This document shows positions 8,726 through 17,049 of a stretch of 64,000 nt of DNA, piece after piece. Location of the stretch: contig CAWJGZ010000004.1 of NCBI GenBank assembly GCA_963842505.1, positions 1,426,001 through 1,490,000 on the forward strand, in the 5' to 3' direction. The first letter of the stretch is position 1. Each line of letters opens with the position of its first letter. The position numbers and the translations under genes were made by a program. Below the pieces are notes generated by a model, which made no database searches, was not told the origin of the DNA, and saw nothing but the letters and a program-made list of their open reading frames with translations. The DNA comes from PALSA-129 sp963842505. GTDB lineage: Bacteria > Acidobacteriota > Terriglobia > Bryobacterales > Bryobacteraceae.

Positions 8726-10102
8726 GTGGTGGACGAAACCCAGCAGTACTCCGCTGCCGAGTTGGAGCGGATGATGAAAGTTCAAGACGTGTTGTTGAAG
8801 GCAATGGCGAAGAAGATCACTTGGTGGGCGGCGGCAGAAATCATCGGGGTGACGGATCGGACCATGCGCCGGTGGCGGGGGCGACTGGAGAGGGATGGCT
8901 ATACCGGCTTGGCCGACCGGCGCAGGGGGAAGCCGAGCGCGCAGCGTATTCCTCTGGCAACCGTAGAGAGGGTGCTGGGGCTCTACAAAGAAACGTACTA
9001 CGACCTGAACATCCGGCACTTCCACGAAAAGCTGCAGGAGGAACACGCGATCCAGTTGAGCTACACCTGGGTACAGAAAGCGCTGCAAGGAGCCGGCTTA
9101 GTGGCCAAACGGCACAAGCGGGGGCCGCACCGGCGGAGGCGGTCGCGACGGCCGCTGCCTGGGATGCTGCTGCACATCGACGGCAGCAAGCATCGCTGGC
9201 TGAACGATGATCGCTGGTATGACCTGATCGTGATTCTGGACGACGCCACCAGTGAGATCTACTACGCGCAGTTGGTGGAGGAGGAATCGACGCGGACGGT
9301 GATGGCCGGCTTGCGCGAGGTAATCGAAAAGCAGGGCCTGTTCTGCGCCTTGTACAGCGACCGGGGGAGTCACTTTTTCGTCACGGTGAAGGAAGGGGAA
9401 AAGGTGGATAAGCACCGTCTGACGCAGGTTGGGCGGGCGATGAAGGAGTTGGGAGTGCAAATGATCGCGGCCTATTCGCCGCAGGCGCGGGGGCGGTCGG
9501 AGCGCAGTTTTGGGACTTGGCAAGGGCGCTTGCCGCAGGAACTCCGGCTGGCAGGGATCACCAGCGCGGAGGGCGCCAATGCCTTTCTGCGGGAACGGTA
9601 CATCGGGGAGTTTAACGGCAAGTTCCAAGTGCCGGCGGCGGAGAAAGGCACGGCGTTTCGGCGCACCAGCCGGACCGACCTGAACTGGATCTTCACGGTG
9701 CAAACTGAGCGCGTGGTGGAAAAGGACAACACCGTGGCAGTCAGAGACCGGTGGTGGCAGATCAACAAGACACGATTCCGCAACAGCCTGGCGGGAAGCA
9801 CGGTAACGATCCACGAACACCTGGATGGAACCGTCTCGATCCGCTACGGCCCTCACGTAGTGGGCCGCTATAGCCCCACGGGAGAAAAGCTGGTCAGCGC
9901 GACACCCAAAGAGCGCCGTGGAAAAGGCGGGAGCATGGAAGCCGGCGAAAACCAAAAGCAGGTTTCCACCGGCTTCCACACTCCCTTGGAAATCCCGCAA
10001 AAGACGCGGGATTCCCCCTTTCCCACCGCGCCGGCTACGGCTTCTGTTTTGAGCAAAACCAAAGCAAAGGCCAAACCCAAAACCCACAAGGCGGCGGCCT
10101 AA
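8726..10102 (+). CDS. ISNCY/IS1202-family transposase
   Basis: A 458-residue DDE transposase. An N-terminal helix-turn-helix (ITWWAAAEIIGVTDRTMRRW, residues about 30-50) and a basic linker are followed by an rve/RNase H-like core with Asp in LLHIDGSKH, Asp in LYSDRGSHF and Glu in GRSERSFGTWQGRLP. The C-terminal part (DNTVAVRDRWWQINKTRFR) resembles the beta-rich tail of this group. The GTG at 8726 opens the frame; an ATG pair at residues 16-17 is an alternative start. It lies inside matched terminal repeats with no frameshift or stop. The last 60 residues are Lys/Pro/Ala-rich and low complexity. Confidence 0.92.
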   Translation: MVDETQQYSAAELERMMKVQDVLLKAMAKKITWWAAAEIIGVTDRTMRRWRGRLERDGYTGLADRRRGKPSAQRIPLATVERVLGLYKETYYDLNIRHFHEKLQEEHAIQLSYTWVQKALQGAGLVAKRHKRGPHRRRRSRRPLPGMLLHIDGSKHRWLNDDRWYDLIVILDDATSEIYYAQLVEEESTRTVMAGLREVIEKQGLFCALYSDRGSHFFVTVKEGEKVDKHRLTQVGRAMKELGVQMIAAYSPQARGRSERSFGTWQGRLPQELRLAGITSAEGANAFLRERYIGEFNGKFQVPAAEKGTAFRRTSRTDLNWIFTVQTERVVEKDNTVAVRDRWWQINKTRFRNSLAGSTVTIHEHLDGTVSIRYGPHVVGRYSPTGEKLVSATPKERRGKGGSMEAGENQKQVSTGFHTPLEIPQKTRDSPFPTAPATASVLSKTKAKAKPKTHKAAA

Positions 10103-10125
10103 AGGCCGCATCGCTTTGTTTCACA

Positions 10126-10162
10126 AAGCGGACAGATCACTAATTATTAAAACCGGACAACT
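10126..10162 (-). repeat. Right bipartite terminal inverted repeat
   Basis: Inverted copy of 8667-8703: AAGCGGACAGATCAC (10126-10140), 11-bp spacer, ACCGGACAACT (10152-10162). Confidence 0.88.
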
Positions 10163-10178
10163 TGACTTGTTAACGACA

Positions 10179-10195
10179 CCGGCCATCGCGGGGAT
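10179..10195. repeat. Target-site duplication, right copy
   Basis: Second copy of CCGGCCATCGCGGGGAT, directly after the element's right end. Confidence 0.85.
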
Positions 10196-10354
10196 GCGAT
10201 CTCCGCCTTGTTTGCTGCCGATTGACCGCGGCAGCGAGCGTTTCGAGCGCGCCGGCCTTCCGTTTCAAAAAAATGGGAAACGCGCAGCGTCTGAGGGTTT
10301 TTTCTACGGTTTTTACCCTCGGGATGCACCCGTATTAAACTCAATCATAAGCTT

Positions 10355-11800
10355 ATGGCATATAGAGATCTCCGCGAGTTCATCCGCGCCCTGGAAGAAA
10401 AAGGCGAACTGAAGCGCATCGCGGTGGAAGTGGACCCCATTCTGGAAATCACCGAGTTCGCCGACCGCGCGGTGAAAAGCGGCGGCCCGGCGCTGCTGTT
10501 CGAGAAACCCAAGGGATACGGCACGCCAGTGCTCATCAACGCCTTCGCCTCCATGCGCAAGATGGAGATCGCGCTCGAAGTAGCGTCGGTGGAAGAAATT
10601 GCCGCCCGCATCGTCGAGTTCCTGGAGATGCGCGTGCCGGAAGGCTTGATGGAAAAACTCAAAATGCTGCCCAAACTGGCCGAGATGGGCGCGTTCTTTC
10701 CGCGTATGGTTTCCAAGGGCGCTTGCCAGGAAGTAATCCGCGAGGACAACTTTTCGCTGTTCGATTATCCGGTGCTCAAATGCTGGCCGGAGGATGGCGG
10801 CCGTTTTATCACTTTGCCGCTGGTCTTCTCAAAAAATCCCGATACGGGAAAACGCAACTGCGGCATGTACCGCTTGCAGATTTTCGACAGCCGCACCACC
10901 GGCATGCACTGGCAGACCCATAAGCAGGGCGCCGAACACTATCGCCGCCTGCGCTCCCACGGTCTGACGCGCATGGACGTGGCCGTGGCCATCGGCGCCG
11001 ACCCCGCCACCATGTATTCCTCCATTCTGCCGCTGCCTCCCGATATCGACGAGATGATGATCGCCGGCTTCCTGCGCCAGAGCCCCGTCGAAATGGTGAA
11101 GTGCCATTCCTGCGACCTGGAAGTTCCGGCCAACGCCGAGATCGTGCTGGAAGGCTACGTGGACGTGGGCGAGCTCCGCACGGAAGGCCCCTTCGGCGAC
11201 CACACCGGCTTCTATTCGCTGGCCGACGAGTACCCGGTCTTTCACGTCACCTGCGTGACGCAGCGCAAAGATCCCATCTACGCCACCACCATCGTCGGTC
11301 CGCCGCCCATGGAAGACTATTTCATAGGGAAAGCCATCGAACGCATTTTCCTGCCGCTGATGCGCCTGCAGTTGCCCGAAGTGCGCGACATCGCCATGCC
11401 CGCCGAAGGCATTTTCCATAACCTGATACTGGTCTCCATGCGCAAGTCTTACCCCGGCCATGCCCGCAAGGTGATGCACGCCATTTGGGGAGCCGGCCAG
11501 GCCATGTTTTCGAAGTGCATCGTGGTGGTGGACGAAGAGGTGGATGTACAGAACGTCCGCGAAGTGGCCTGGAAAGCCCTGAACAACATCGATCCCCAAC
11601 GCGACATCGAGTTCGCAATGGGCCCGGTGGATTCACTCGATCATTCCAGCCGCCTGCCGAATTACGGCTCGAAGATGGGAATCGACGCCACGCGCAAATG
11701 GCCCGGCGAAGGCTTCACGCGCCCCTGGCCCGGTTTGATCGAAATGACGCCCGAGGTGAAGAAACGCGTCGATCAGTTGTGGAAGCAGTCGGGTTTGTGA
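10355..11800 (+). CDS. UbiD-family prenyl-FMN-dependent decarboxylase
   Basis: A 481-residue cytoplasmic (de)carboxylase of the UbiD family, which acts on aromatic or unsaturated acids using prenylated FMN made by a UbiX partner. The N-terminus MAYRDLREFI is typical of the family. The catalytic acid pair lies in EGPFGDHTGFY (E277 and D282), and the region LTRMDVAVAIGADPATMYSS is the usual flavin/metal-site neighbourhood. Length is normal. No ubiX, menaquinone or aromatic-degradation genes adjoin it, so the substrate (4-hydroxy-3-polyprenylbenzoate or other) cannot be set from context. The IS lies just upstream and could affect its promoter; no strong ribosome-binding site is visible. Confidence 0.9.
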   Translation: MAYRDLREFIRALEEKGELKRIAVEVDPILEITEFADRAVKSGGPALLFEKPKGYGTPVLINAFASMRKMEIALEVASVEEIAARIVEFLEMRVPEGLMEKLKMLPKLAEMGAFFPRMVSKGACQEVIREDNFSLFDYPVLKCWPEDGGRFITLPLVFSKNPDTGKRNCGMYRLQIFDSRTTGMHWQTHKQGAEHYRRLRSHGLTRMDVAVAIGADPATMYSSILPLPPDIDEMMIAGFLRQSPVEMVKCHSCDLEVPANAEIVLEGYVDVGELRTEGPFGDHTGFYSLADEYPVFHVTCVTQRKDPIYATTIVGPPPMEDYFIGKAIERIFLPLMRLQLPEVRDIAMPAEGIFHNLILVSMRKSYPGHARKVMHAIWGAGQAMFSKCIVVVDEEVDVQNVREVAWKALNNIDPQRDIEFAMGPVDSLDHSSRLPNYGSKMGIDATRKWPGEGFTRPWPGLIEMTPEVKKRVDQLWKQSGL

Positions 11801-11869
11801 AGCATGCGGCCGCGCCACGAGATTTACAGGCCCTGTATCGCCTTGATACGATAGAAATGTCCCTTACGC

Positions 11870-11946
11870 GGTGGGTGTAGCTCAATCGGTAGAGCGCCAG
11901 ATTGTGGTTCTGGATGTCGTGGGTTCGATTCCCACCACCCACCCCA
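11870..11946 (+). tRNA. tRNA-His (GTG anticodon)
   Basis: The acceptor stem GTGGGTG (11871-11877) pairs with CACCCAC (11936-11942). The anticodon stem CCAGA/TCTGG encloses TTGTGGT with anticodon GTG. The T arm is GTGGG-TTCGATT-CCCAC. The extra 5' G at 11870 opposite C at 11943 is the tRNA-His identity pair, and CCA is encoded at 11944-11946. It stands alone between the UbiD-family gene and a VWA gene. Confidence 0.96.
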
Positions 11947-12035
11947 ACGTTCGAGGGCTTTCCGGGAGGGTTCCGCGGTGCTTCATGGTATCGCTCTAGT
12001 TGTCTGAACATACCGGGACCGTTCAGCACCTTCCC

Positions 12036-12983
12036 ATGCGAGATCATTCGACCAGGCGCGGATTTCTCCAGGCTGCGGCGGCTCTTTGCGGACCGTGGTT
12101 TGCCCGTGCCCAGGACACGCCGGTTTTCTCTACGGATGTGAAAGTGGTCAATGTTCTGGCGACCGTGCGGAACAAAACCGGATCGCTGGTTGGCGGCCTC
12201 AGCCAGGGAGATTTCTCGCTGTCTGAAGACGGCCGTCCGCAAACCATCCGCTATTTCGCTCGCGAGAGCGACTTGCCGCTGACGCTCGGCCTGATGGTGG
12301 ACACCAGCGCCAGCCAGCGGCGCGTGATGGACGCGGAGCGCGGCGCCAGTCTCCGCTTCCTGGACCACGCCTTCCGCGAAAACCAGGACCACGTTTTCAT
12401 CATGCAGTTCGACACCAGCGTGCAGTTGCGCCAGCCGCTTACCTCCTCGGTCCGCAAACTGGATGATGCGCTGGCCTACGTGGACACGGAGACCATGCGG
12501 CAGTTGCGTTTGCAGGGTGGCGGCGGCACTCTGCTTTACGATGCCGTGGTCGAGGCTTCCGACGAGATTATGAAAAAATTGCGCGGCCGGAAAGGTTTAA
12601 TCGTGCTCTCCGACGGCGTGGATTTCGGCAGCAACGCCACCCTGAAGGACGCGGTGGAGGCGGCGCAGCGGGCCGACACACTGGTCTATTCCATTCTCTA
12701 CTCCGACCCGGCCGCCTATGGAATTTTTGGCGGCGGCGGCGACGGCAAGCGCGTCCTGGAGCGCCTGTCGAACGATACCGGCGGCAGTTTTTTCGAAGTT
12801 TCGAAGAAGCAAACCGTGGATCAGGTATTCGACATTTTGCAGGAGGAACTGCGCAACCAGTACAACCTGGGCTACGTGTCGGATCAACCGGTCACCCGCT
12901 CCGAGTTTCGCACCATCCAACTGACGGCCAAACAAAAGATCCTGGTCGTGCAAGCCCGCCATCAGTATTGGGCGCAACGTTAG
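12036..12983 (+). CDS. VWFA-related (acidobacterial type) secreted protein
   Basis: A 315-residue Tat-exported VWA protein. The start at 12036 puts a twin-arginine signal first (STRRGFLQAAAALC); a TTG at 12000 would only add 12 residues. Unlike the copy at 3332-4315, the metal-ion-dependent adhesion site looks complete: DTSAS, then Thr in GGTLLYDAV, then Asp in VLSDGVDFGS. After the VWA fold the chain ends in a short beta segment (NQYNLGYVSDQPV ... RTIQLTAKQ). No ribosome-binding site is clear. The function of the family is unknown; an intact metal site suggests genuine ligand binding. Confidence 0.85.
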   Translation: MRDHSTRRGFLQAAAALCGPWFARAQDTPVFSTDVKVVNVLATVRNKTGSLVGGLSQGDFSLSEDGRPQTIRYFARESDLPLTLGLMVDTSASQRRVMDAERGASLRFLDHAFRENQDHVFIMQFDTSVQLRQPLTSSVRKLDDALAYVDTETMRQLRLQGGGGTLLYDAVVEASDEIMKKLRGRKGLIVLSDGVDFGSNATLKDAVEAAQRADTLVYSILYSDPAAYGIFGGGGDGKRVLERLSNDTGGSFFEVSKKQTVDQVFDILQEELRNQYNLGYVSDQPVTRSEFRTIQLTAKQKILVVQARHQYWAQR

Positions 12984-13017
12984 TCGAATGCCCGCCACCC
13001 AGCACCCGCTCTTGACC

Positions 13018-13049
13018 AATATTGCAAAGATAATGCTGTGGGCAATATT
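13018..13049. promoter_or_regulatory. Inverted repeat upstream of the BrnA-like antitoxin
   Basis: AATATTGC at 13018-13025 and GCAATATT at 13042-13049 form a perfect 8-bp inverted repeat with a 16-bp spacer, AT-rich in a GC-rich neighbourhood. The position, just before the antitoxin and overlapping the toxin remnant's start, fits an autoregulatory operator; BrnA proteins are known to repress their own promoter. Just upstream TTGACC (13012-13017) could be a -35 element. Confidence 0.45.
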
Positions 13050-13079
13050 CAGTTTGCCTGGGACCGCCGCAAGGTTCCG
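13038..13079 (+). pseudogene. BrnT-type toxin remnant (first codons only)
   Basis: Reading from the GTG at 13038 gives MGNIQFAWDRRKVP, which looks like the opening of BrnT ribonuclease toxins (typically xFEWDxxKAxxN). After 14 codons it runs in frame straight into the antitoxin start, with none of the toxin's core or catalytic part. The simplest reading is a deletion that removed almost the whole toxin gene. The match is short, so confidence is moderate. Confidence 0.5.
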
Positions 13080-13325
13080 ATGAGAAGTGAATACGATTTT
13101 TCCAAATCCCGCAAAAGCCCTTACGCAAAGCAACTCAAGCGCCAGATCACCATCCGCCTTGATACGCCGGCAGTGAACTACTTCAAGGAAATGGCAGCCG
13201 AGTTGGGGATACCATACCAAAACCTGATCAATCTGTTTTTGAGGGACTGCGCCGTGCATAAACGGCGTCCCGTGATTCAATGGCCTATTCAAGACAGCCG
13301 CCATCTTGGCAAAAGGCCAGGCTAG
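13080..13325 (+). CDS. BrnA/CopG-type antitoxin, apparently orphan
   Basis: An 81-residue antitoxin-like protein. MRSEYDFSKSRKSPYAKQLK followed by QITIRLDTPAVNYFKEMAAE and LGIPYQNLINLFLRDCA is the BrnA pattern: a basic N-terminal region, then a ribbon-helix-helix DNA-binding fold. In the family BrnA neutralises the BrnT RNase toxin and represses the operon. The start at 13080 has AAGG about 6 nt upstream; a GTG at 13038 in the same frame would fuse a toxin remnant to it. No intact toxin gene lies on either side, so it is probably a solitary antitoxin or repressor. Confidence 0.75.
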   Translation: MRSEYDFSKSRKSPYAKQLKRQITIRLDTPAVNYFKEMAAELGIPYQNLINLFLRDCAVHKRRPVIQWPIQDSRHLGKRPG

Positions 13326-13405
13326 AGTTTCGCGGGACTCCAGTTGATTTTCTGGGCTGACTTTCCGAGATTGACAGGCGCGGCAAAGCCATATATCGTT
13401 CGGAT

Positions 13406-14809
13406 GTGAAACAAATCGAAACCGCGCTCGCGATGGTATGGCTTGCCGCTCCCTGGAGCGCCAGCGCCTGGCAGGGCGCGCCGTCCGCGGCCGTTCCGTC
13501 TCCGGCCGTGCAGGCTATGCAGGCAGCCACTAAGGAAGACCATCAGAATATGATGGAGCAACTGCATATCAGCGACCTCCGGCCGGGCAAGAACGGCAGC
13601 AACAAGCAGTCTCCGGATTACGCCAACTACGATGAGTCCAAGGCCAATCCCTTTCCCAATCCGCCTGACCCGTTGAAGCTCAAGAACGGCAAGAAGGTCA
13701 CCTCGGCGAAGGAGTGGTGGAATCTGCGCCGCCCGGAAATCGTGGAAGATTTCGATCGTGAGATTTACGGCCGCGTCCCTAAGAACACGCCCAAGGTAAC
13801 GTGGGAGGTCATCAGCACCACCAACGACAAAGTCGGCGGCGTGCCGGTGATCGTGAAGCAACTCGCCGGCCATGTCGACAACGCCCTCGACCCGGAGATC
13901 AAGGTAGACATCCAGTTGACGCTGGCTACGCCCGCCAATGCCGCCGGTCCCGTGCCGGTGATGATGCAGTTTGCTTTTGTTTTTGGTGGAGCGCGCGGCG
14001 GCGCGCGCGGACCCGCGCCGGCGCTCCCGGGCGGTGGACCGTCCGGGCCAAGCTGGCAAGAACAGGTTCTGGCGAAAGGCTGGGGCTATGCCGTGCTTAT
14101 CCCCACCAGCATTCAGGCCGACAATGGCGCCGGCTTGACGCAAGGCATCATCGGCCTCATGAACAAAGGCCAGCGCCGCAAGCCCGACGATTGGGGCGCC
14201 TTGCGCGCCTGGGCATGGGGCGCCGGCCGCGCCTTGGATTATTTCGAAACCGACAAGGCGGTCGACGCCAAACACGTCGGCATCGAAGGGCACTCGCGCT
14301 ATGGCAAGGCCACGCTGGTTACCATGGCGTACGACCCGCGCTTTGCCATCGCCTATGTCAGCTCATCCGGCGAGGGCGGCGCCAAACTGCACCGCCGCAA
14401 TTGGGGCGAAATCGTGGAGAACGTCGCGGCATCCAATGAATACCACTGGATGGCCGGAAATTTCATCAAATATGCCGGCCCGCTCAATTGGGGCGATCTG
14501 CCGGTGGATTCGCATGAACTGATCGCGCTGTGCGCGCCGCGGCCCGTCTTCATCGGCGGCGGCGCTACCGAGGGCGATGGCTGGGCCGACGCGAAAGGCA
14601 GTTTCATGGCGGCCGCGGGCGCGGGACCGGTGTACAAGCTGCTCGGCAAGAAAGACCTGGGAACGACGGAGTTTCCGCCGATTGAGACGCCGCTGACCGG
14701 CGGCAACATCGCCTTCCGCCAGCATAGCGGCGGGCACACCGACGCCCCCAACTGGCCCGTGTTCCTGCAATTCGCCAGCCGCTACATGAAGAGCGGGACG
14801 GCGAAGTAA
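13406..14809 (+). CDS. CE15-like glucuronoyl esterase, secreted
   Basis: A 467-residue secreted alpha/beta-hydrolase of the CE15 (4-O-methyl-glucuronoyl methylesterase) type, which cuts ester bonds between lignin and glucuronoxylan. It has an N-terminal signal region, then the CE15 order of motifs: nucleophile elbow GHSRYGK (S297, with the family's Arg/Lys neighbours), SSSGEGGAKLHRRNWGE (acid E323 region) and GGHTDAPNWPVF (H444). Length is normal for the family. The GTG start at 13406 is the only one that keeps the whole signal; an ATG at codon 10 is possible. A Gly/Ala/Pro loop (GGARGGARGPAPALPGGGP) interrupts the fold near residue 195. It implies plant-polymer use. Confidence 0.85.
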   Translation: MKQIETALAMVWLAAPWSASAWQGAPSAAVPSPAVQAMQAATKEDHQNMMEQLHISDLRPGKNGSNKQSPDYANYDESKANPFPNPPDPLKLKNGKKVTSAKEWWNLRRPEIVEDFDREIYGRVPKNTPKVTWEVISTTNDKVGGVPVIVKQLAGHVDNALDPEIKVDIQLTLATPANAAGPVPVMMQFAFVFGGARGGARGPAPALPGGGPSGPSWQEQVLAKGWGYAVLIPTSIQADNGAGLTQGIIGLMNKGQRRKPDDWGALRAWAWGAGRALDYFETDKAVDAKHVGIEGHSRYGKATLVTMAYDPRFAIAYVSSSGEGGAKLHRRNWGEIVENVAASNEYHWMAGNFIKYAGPLNWGDLPVDSHELIALCAPRPVFIGGGATEGDGWADAKGSFMAAAGAGPVYKLLGKKDLGTTEFPPIETPLTGGNIAFRQHSGGHTDAPNWPVFLQFASRYMKSGTAK

Positions 14810-14820
14810 TCGAGACTTAA

Positions 14821-14931
14821 GCACGCAAACCTCTGCGTGCCACAGTGGGACAGGCGATCGCCTTTTGTCGCCTGTCTAGCAGCCGTGTTGGCGGAGTCTG
14901 ACAGGCCACGAAAGGCGATGGCCTGTCCCAC
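14821..14931. repeat. Nested palindromes between converging genes
   Basis: Three inverted repeats sit in this 129-bp gap. GCACGCA/TGCGTGC (14821-14840) may terminate the esterase gene. GACAGGCGA/TCGCCTGTC (14849-14876) forms a second hairpin. GTGGGACAGGC at 14845-14855 is also repeated inverted at 14921-14931. The GGGACAGGC core recurs in other intergenic gaps of the window (see 62901-62920 and the 34820-35061 gap). Confidence 0.6.
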
Positions 14932-14938
14932 ATGGGCC

Positions 14939-16933
14939 CTACTGGCCGCCGCCGCGTCCTCCGCGTCCTCCCCGGCCGGCGCCCGCACCGCTCAGCGGCA
15001 GCGCCGGATAGCTGTGCTCGGTGAATTGCAGGGCTGCTCCGTCATACGGGCAGTCTTGATATTCGAAGGCCAGCGACCGCTTGCAGATGGGGCAGTACTT
15101 CATCGGCGGCGGCGCCGGATGAACTGCCTTGGAACTCAGCCAGGCGGCGCGGAAGGCTTTCATCTCGGGGGTCAATTCGCGGCCCGCCATTTCGTACGGC
15201 TCGGTCTCGTATCCCGGCGGCCCGGCCAGTTCCACCTCCACTTCCTTCTTCGCTCCGCCCCGCATTTCCACCTCCAGCTTGATGCGGTCCCCCGGTTTAT
15301 GCGGCTCGAGGAAGCTGTTCAGGTCGGCCTGAGTCCTGATGGCTTTGCCGTCCCACGCCACAATGCGGTCGCCCCGGTCGAGGCCCGCGTTGTAAAGCGG
15401 CGAGCCGCGCAGCGTCGCCCCGGCGATGTCGGCGCCACGGTCGGAAAAGGTCAGCCCGCCGATCCCCTGCACACCCATCCACACCTTGGGCGTCGCGGCA
15501 TTGCGCAGCAGAATCCCGGCGTGAGCCAGCAGGCCCGCGTAATCCATCGGCTCTTTCCCGTAAATATGGCGCGTGAACAGATCGGCGGCGAATTCCTTGT
15601 TCGTGACTTCCGCCAACGCCTGCTGCAAATCCGCCAGCGTATATGGCTTGTCGCTGTCCGGGTGCGCCCGCCACATCGCCTTCATCCAATCGTCCAGGCT
15701 TTTGCCGGGAAACTGCGCGCGGATCGCGAGGTCCGTCCCCAGTGCGATGGCTTCCCCGTAGGTGTAATAGGAAATGATGTTGTTGGTATTGTTGGTCGGG
15801 TCGTTCGCCGCGGCCCCGTCGATAAACGGCGCGTGCCGGCTCATGTCTACCACGCTGAAGATTTCCCGTCCCGGCGCGGTCATCACGGCGTTGACCGCCC
15901 CGCCCAGCGATCGCACAAACCGCTCGATGCTCTCCAGGCCCGCCCGCTTCATGGCCAGCGGCCCGTAGTAGTTGGTGAAACCCTCCGCGAACCACAACTC
16001 GCCCGACATATTGGCGTCTTCGAAATTGAAGGGCTCGAGCGTCTTCGGCCGGATGCGCTTCACGTTCCACGAATGGAAAAACTCATGCGCCACCGTTCCG
16101 ATCAGATTGGCCGCCGAATCGCGCAGATCGCGCGTGCCGGAAATCGAGGTCGAATCGCGGTGCTCCATGCCATCGCCGCTGGCATAGGGCAGGTAGTCCA
16201 GCAGGAACGTGTACGTGCCTGTATCGTATTTCGGAAACGCGCCGAATACGCCTTCTTCCTCCGCCGTCACCGCCTGGCAGAGTTTGGCGAAGGCCGCCGC
16301 CTCTTCGTCGTTGCCGCGGTGATGCAGCGCCATCCGGAATTGCGAATTGCCCACCTTCCATTCCACCAGGGCATGCGCCGACATCTCCACCGGGCTATCC
16401 ATCATGCGGTCCATGGTCGGCGCCGTCCACGTCCCATCGTCCCGCGGCGCAAGTTGCGTCGCGATCTTCCATCCAGACCCCGCCGGAACCTCGAACTTCA
16501 GCGCCACGGGAGTCTTTTCGAATCCGTGCGCCCACATCAGCGTCGCCGGAAGATTCAGATGCGCGTGGGTCGCATCGATGCCATCGTAGGTGCCGTCAGC
16601 CCGGTCGCCGAACACCGTGTACTCCATCACCACCGTCCCCTTGTGTCCCGACACGCTCCACTCGCTCGGGGCCGCCTGCGTCACCGGCAGCGCATGGCCC
16701 TGCCCATCGGTCGCGCGGACGTTGTAGACGTTCTTGGCGAACTCATGCAGGGCGTACCGCCCTGGCGACGACCGGCTCATCAGCACTTCGAGCGAAGGCT
16801 GCTTCACCCCCGAAAAGGTCGCGCGCACTTCGGCTTCATGGTGCGCCGCATTGGGAAACTTCAGTTCGTAGCGCACCGGCTCGGCGGCGCAGAGCGGCAG
16901 CGACAGAGCAGCAAGATAGATGCAAAGTTTCAT
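14939..16933 (-). CDS. M61-family peptidase with PDZ domain and C-terminal zinc ribbon
   Basis: A 664-residue exported metallopeptidase of the M61 glycyl-aminopeptidase type. After a signal peptide (MKLCIYLAALSLPLCA) and an N-terminal beta domain comes the thermolysin-like core with HEFFHSWNVKRIRP (zinc His283 and His287, catalytic Glu284) and WFAEGFTNYYG (third ligand region). A PDZ domain follows around residues 480-570 (GSPLYNAGLDRGDRIVAWDG). The last 60 residues add YCPICKRSLAFEYQDCPYDG, a four-Cys zinc-ribbon-like segment unusual for a protein that should act outside the cytoplasm, then a Gly/Arg-rich tail. Family and catalysis are well supported; substrates are not known. Confidence 0.9.
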   Translation of the reverse strand: MKLCIYLAALSLPLCAAEPVRYELKFPNAAHHEAEVRATFSGVKQPSLEVLMSRSSPGRYALHEFAKNVYNVRATDGQGHALPVTQAAPSEWSVSGHKGTVVMEYTVFGDRADGTYDGIDATHAHLNLPATLMWAHGFEKTPVALKFEVPAGSGWKIATQLAPRDDGTWTAPTMDRMMDSPVEMSAHALVEWKVGNSQFRMALHHRGNDEEAAAFAKLCQAVTAEEEGVFGAFPKYDTGTYTFLLDYLPYASGDGMEHRDSTSISGTRDLRDSAANLIGTVAHEFFHSWNVKRIRPKTLEPFNFEDANMSGELWFAEGFTNYYGPLAMKRAGLESIERFVRSLGGAVNAVMTAPGREIFSVVDMSRHAPFIDGAAANDPTNNTNNIISYYTYGEAIALGTDLAIRAQFPGKSLDDWMKAMWRAHPDSDKPYTLADLQQALAEVTNKEFAADLFTRHIYGKEPMDYAGLLAHAGILLRNAATPKVWMGVQGIGGLTFSDRGADIAGATLRGSPLYNAGLDRGDRIVAWDGKAIRTQADLNSFLEPHKPGDRIKLEVEMRGGAKKEVEVELAGPPGYETEPYEMAGRELTPEMKAFRAAWLSSKAVHPAPPPMKYCPICKRSLAFEYQDCPYDGAALQFTEHSYPALPLSGAGAGRGGRGGRGGGQ

Positions 16934-16990
16934 AAGTAAAAGGGAAGTATATCAGGCGCGAAGTGAGCGGTTTGTGACACTGCACACCCC

Positions 16991-17029
16991 AAAAAAAGGG
17001 CCGGCGCCCCTTGCGGGAAAGCCGGCCCT
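16991..17029 (-). terminator. Rho-independent terminator of the Oar-like receptor gene
   Basis: On the minus strand, AGGGCCGGC and GCCGGCCCT form a perfect 9-bp GC-rich stem with a 15-nt loop, followed at once by seven T residues. It lies 20 bp beyond the receptor's stop codon. This is the clearest intrinsic terminator I found in the window. Confidence 0.9.
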
Positions 17030-17049
17030 GATCCTCCGATCGTATGGTG

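Larger units (their letters stand above)
8652..10178 (+). mobile_element. IS1202-type (ISNCY) insertion sequence
   Basis: A complete 1527-bp element. The ends read TGTCG...CGACA. Inside each end is the same two-part inverted repeat: AGTTGTCCGGT, an 11-bp non-conserved spacer, then GTGATCTGTCCGCTT (8667-8703, and inverted at 10126-10162). It is flanked by perfect 17-bp direct repeats. One intact transposase gene fills the interior. IS1202-group elements are known for unusually long target duplications, which this fits. Matching repeats, duplication and an open frame suggest a recent, possibly active, insertion between the Gly/Tyr-rich gene and the UbiD-family gene. Confidence 0.9.

Noticed and set aside
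9098..10111. Minus-strand frame inside the IS1202-type element
   Set aside because: Antisense to an intact DDE transposase; no recognisable passenger protein.
14837..16939. Plus-strand open frame opposite the M61 peptidase
   Set aside because: The minus strand carries intact M61 and PDZ motifs; the plus frame is low-complexity Arg/His-rich.
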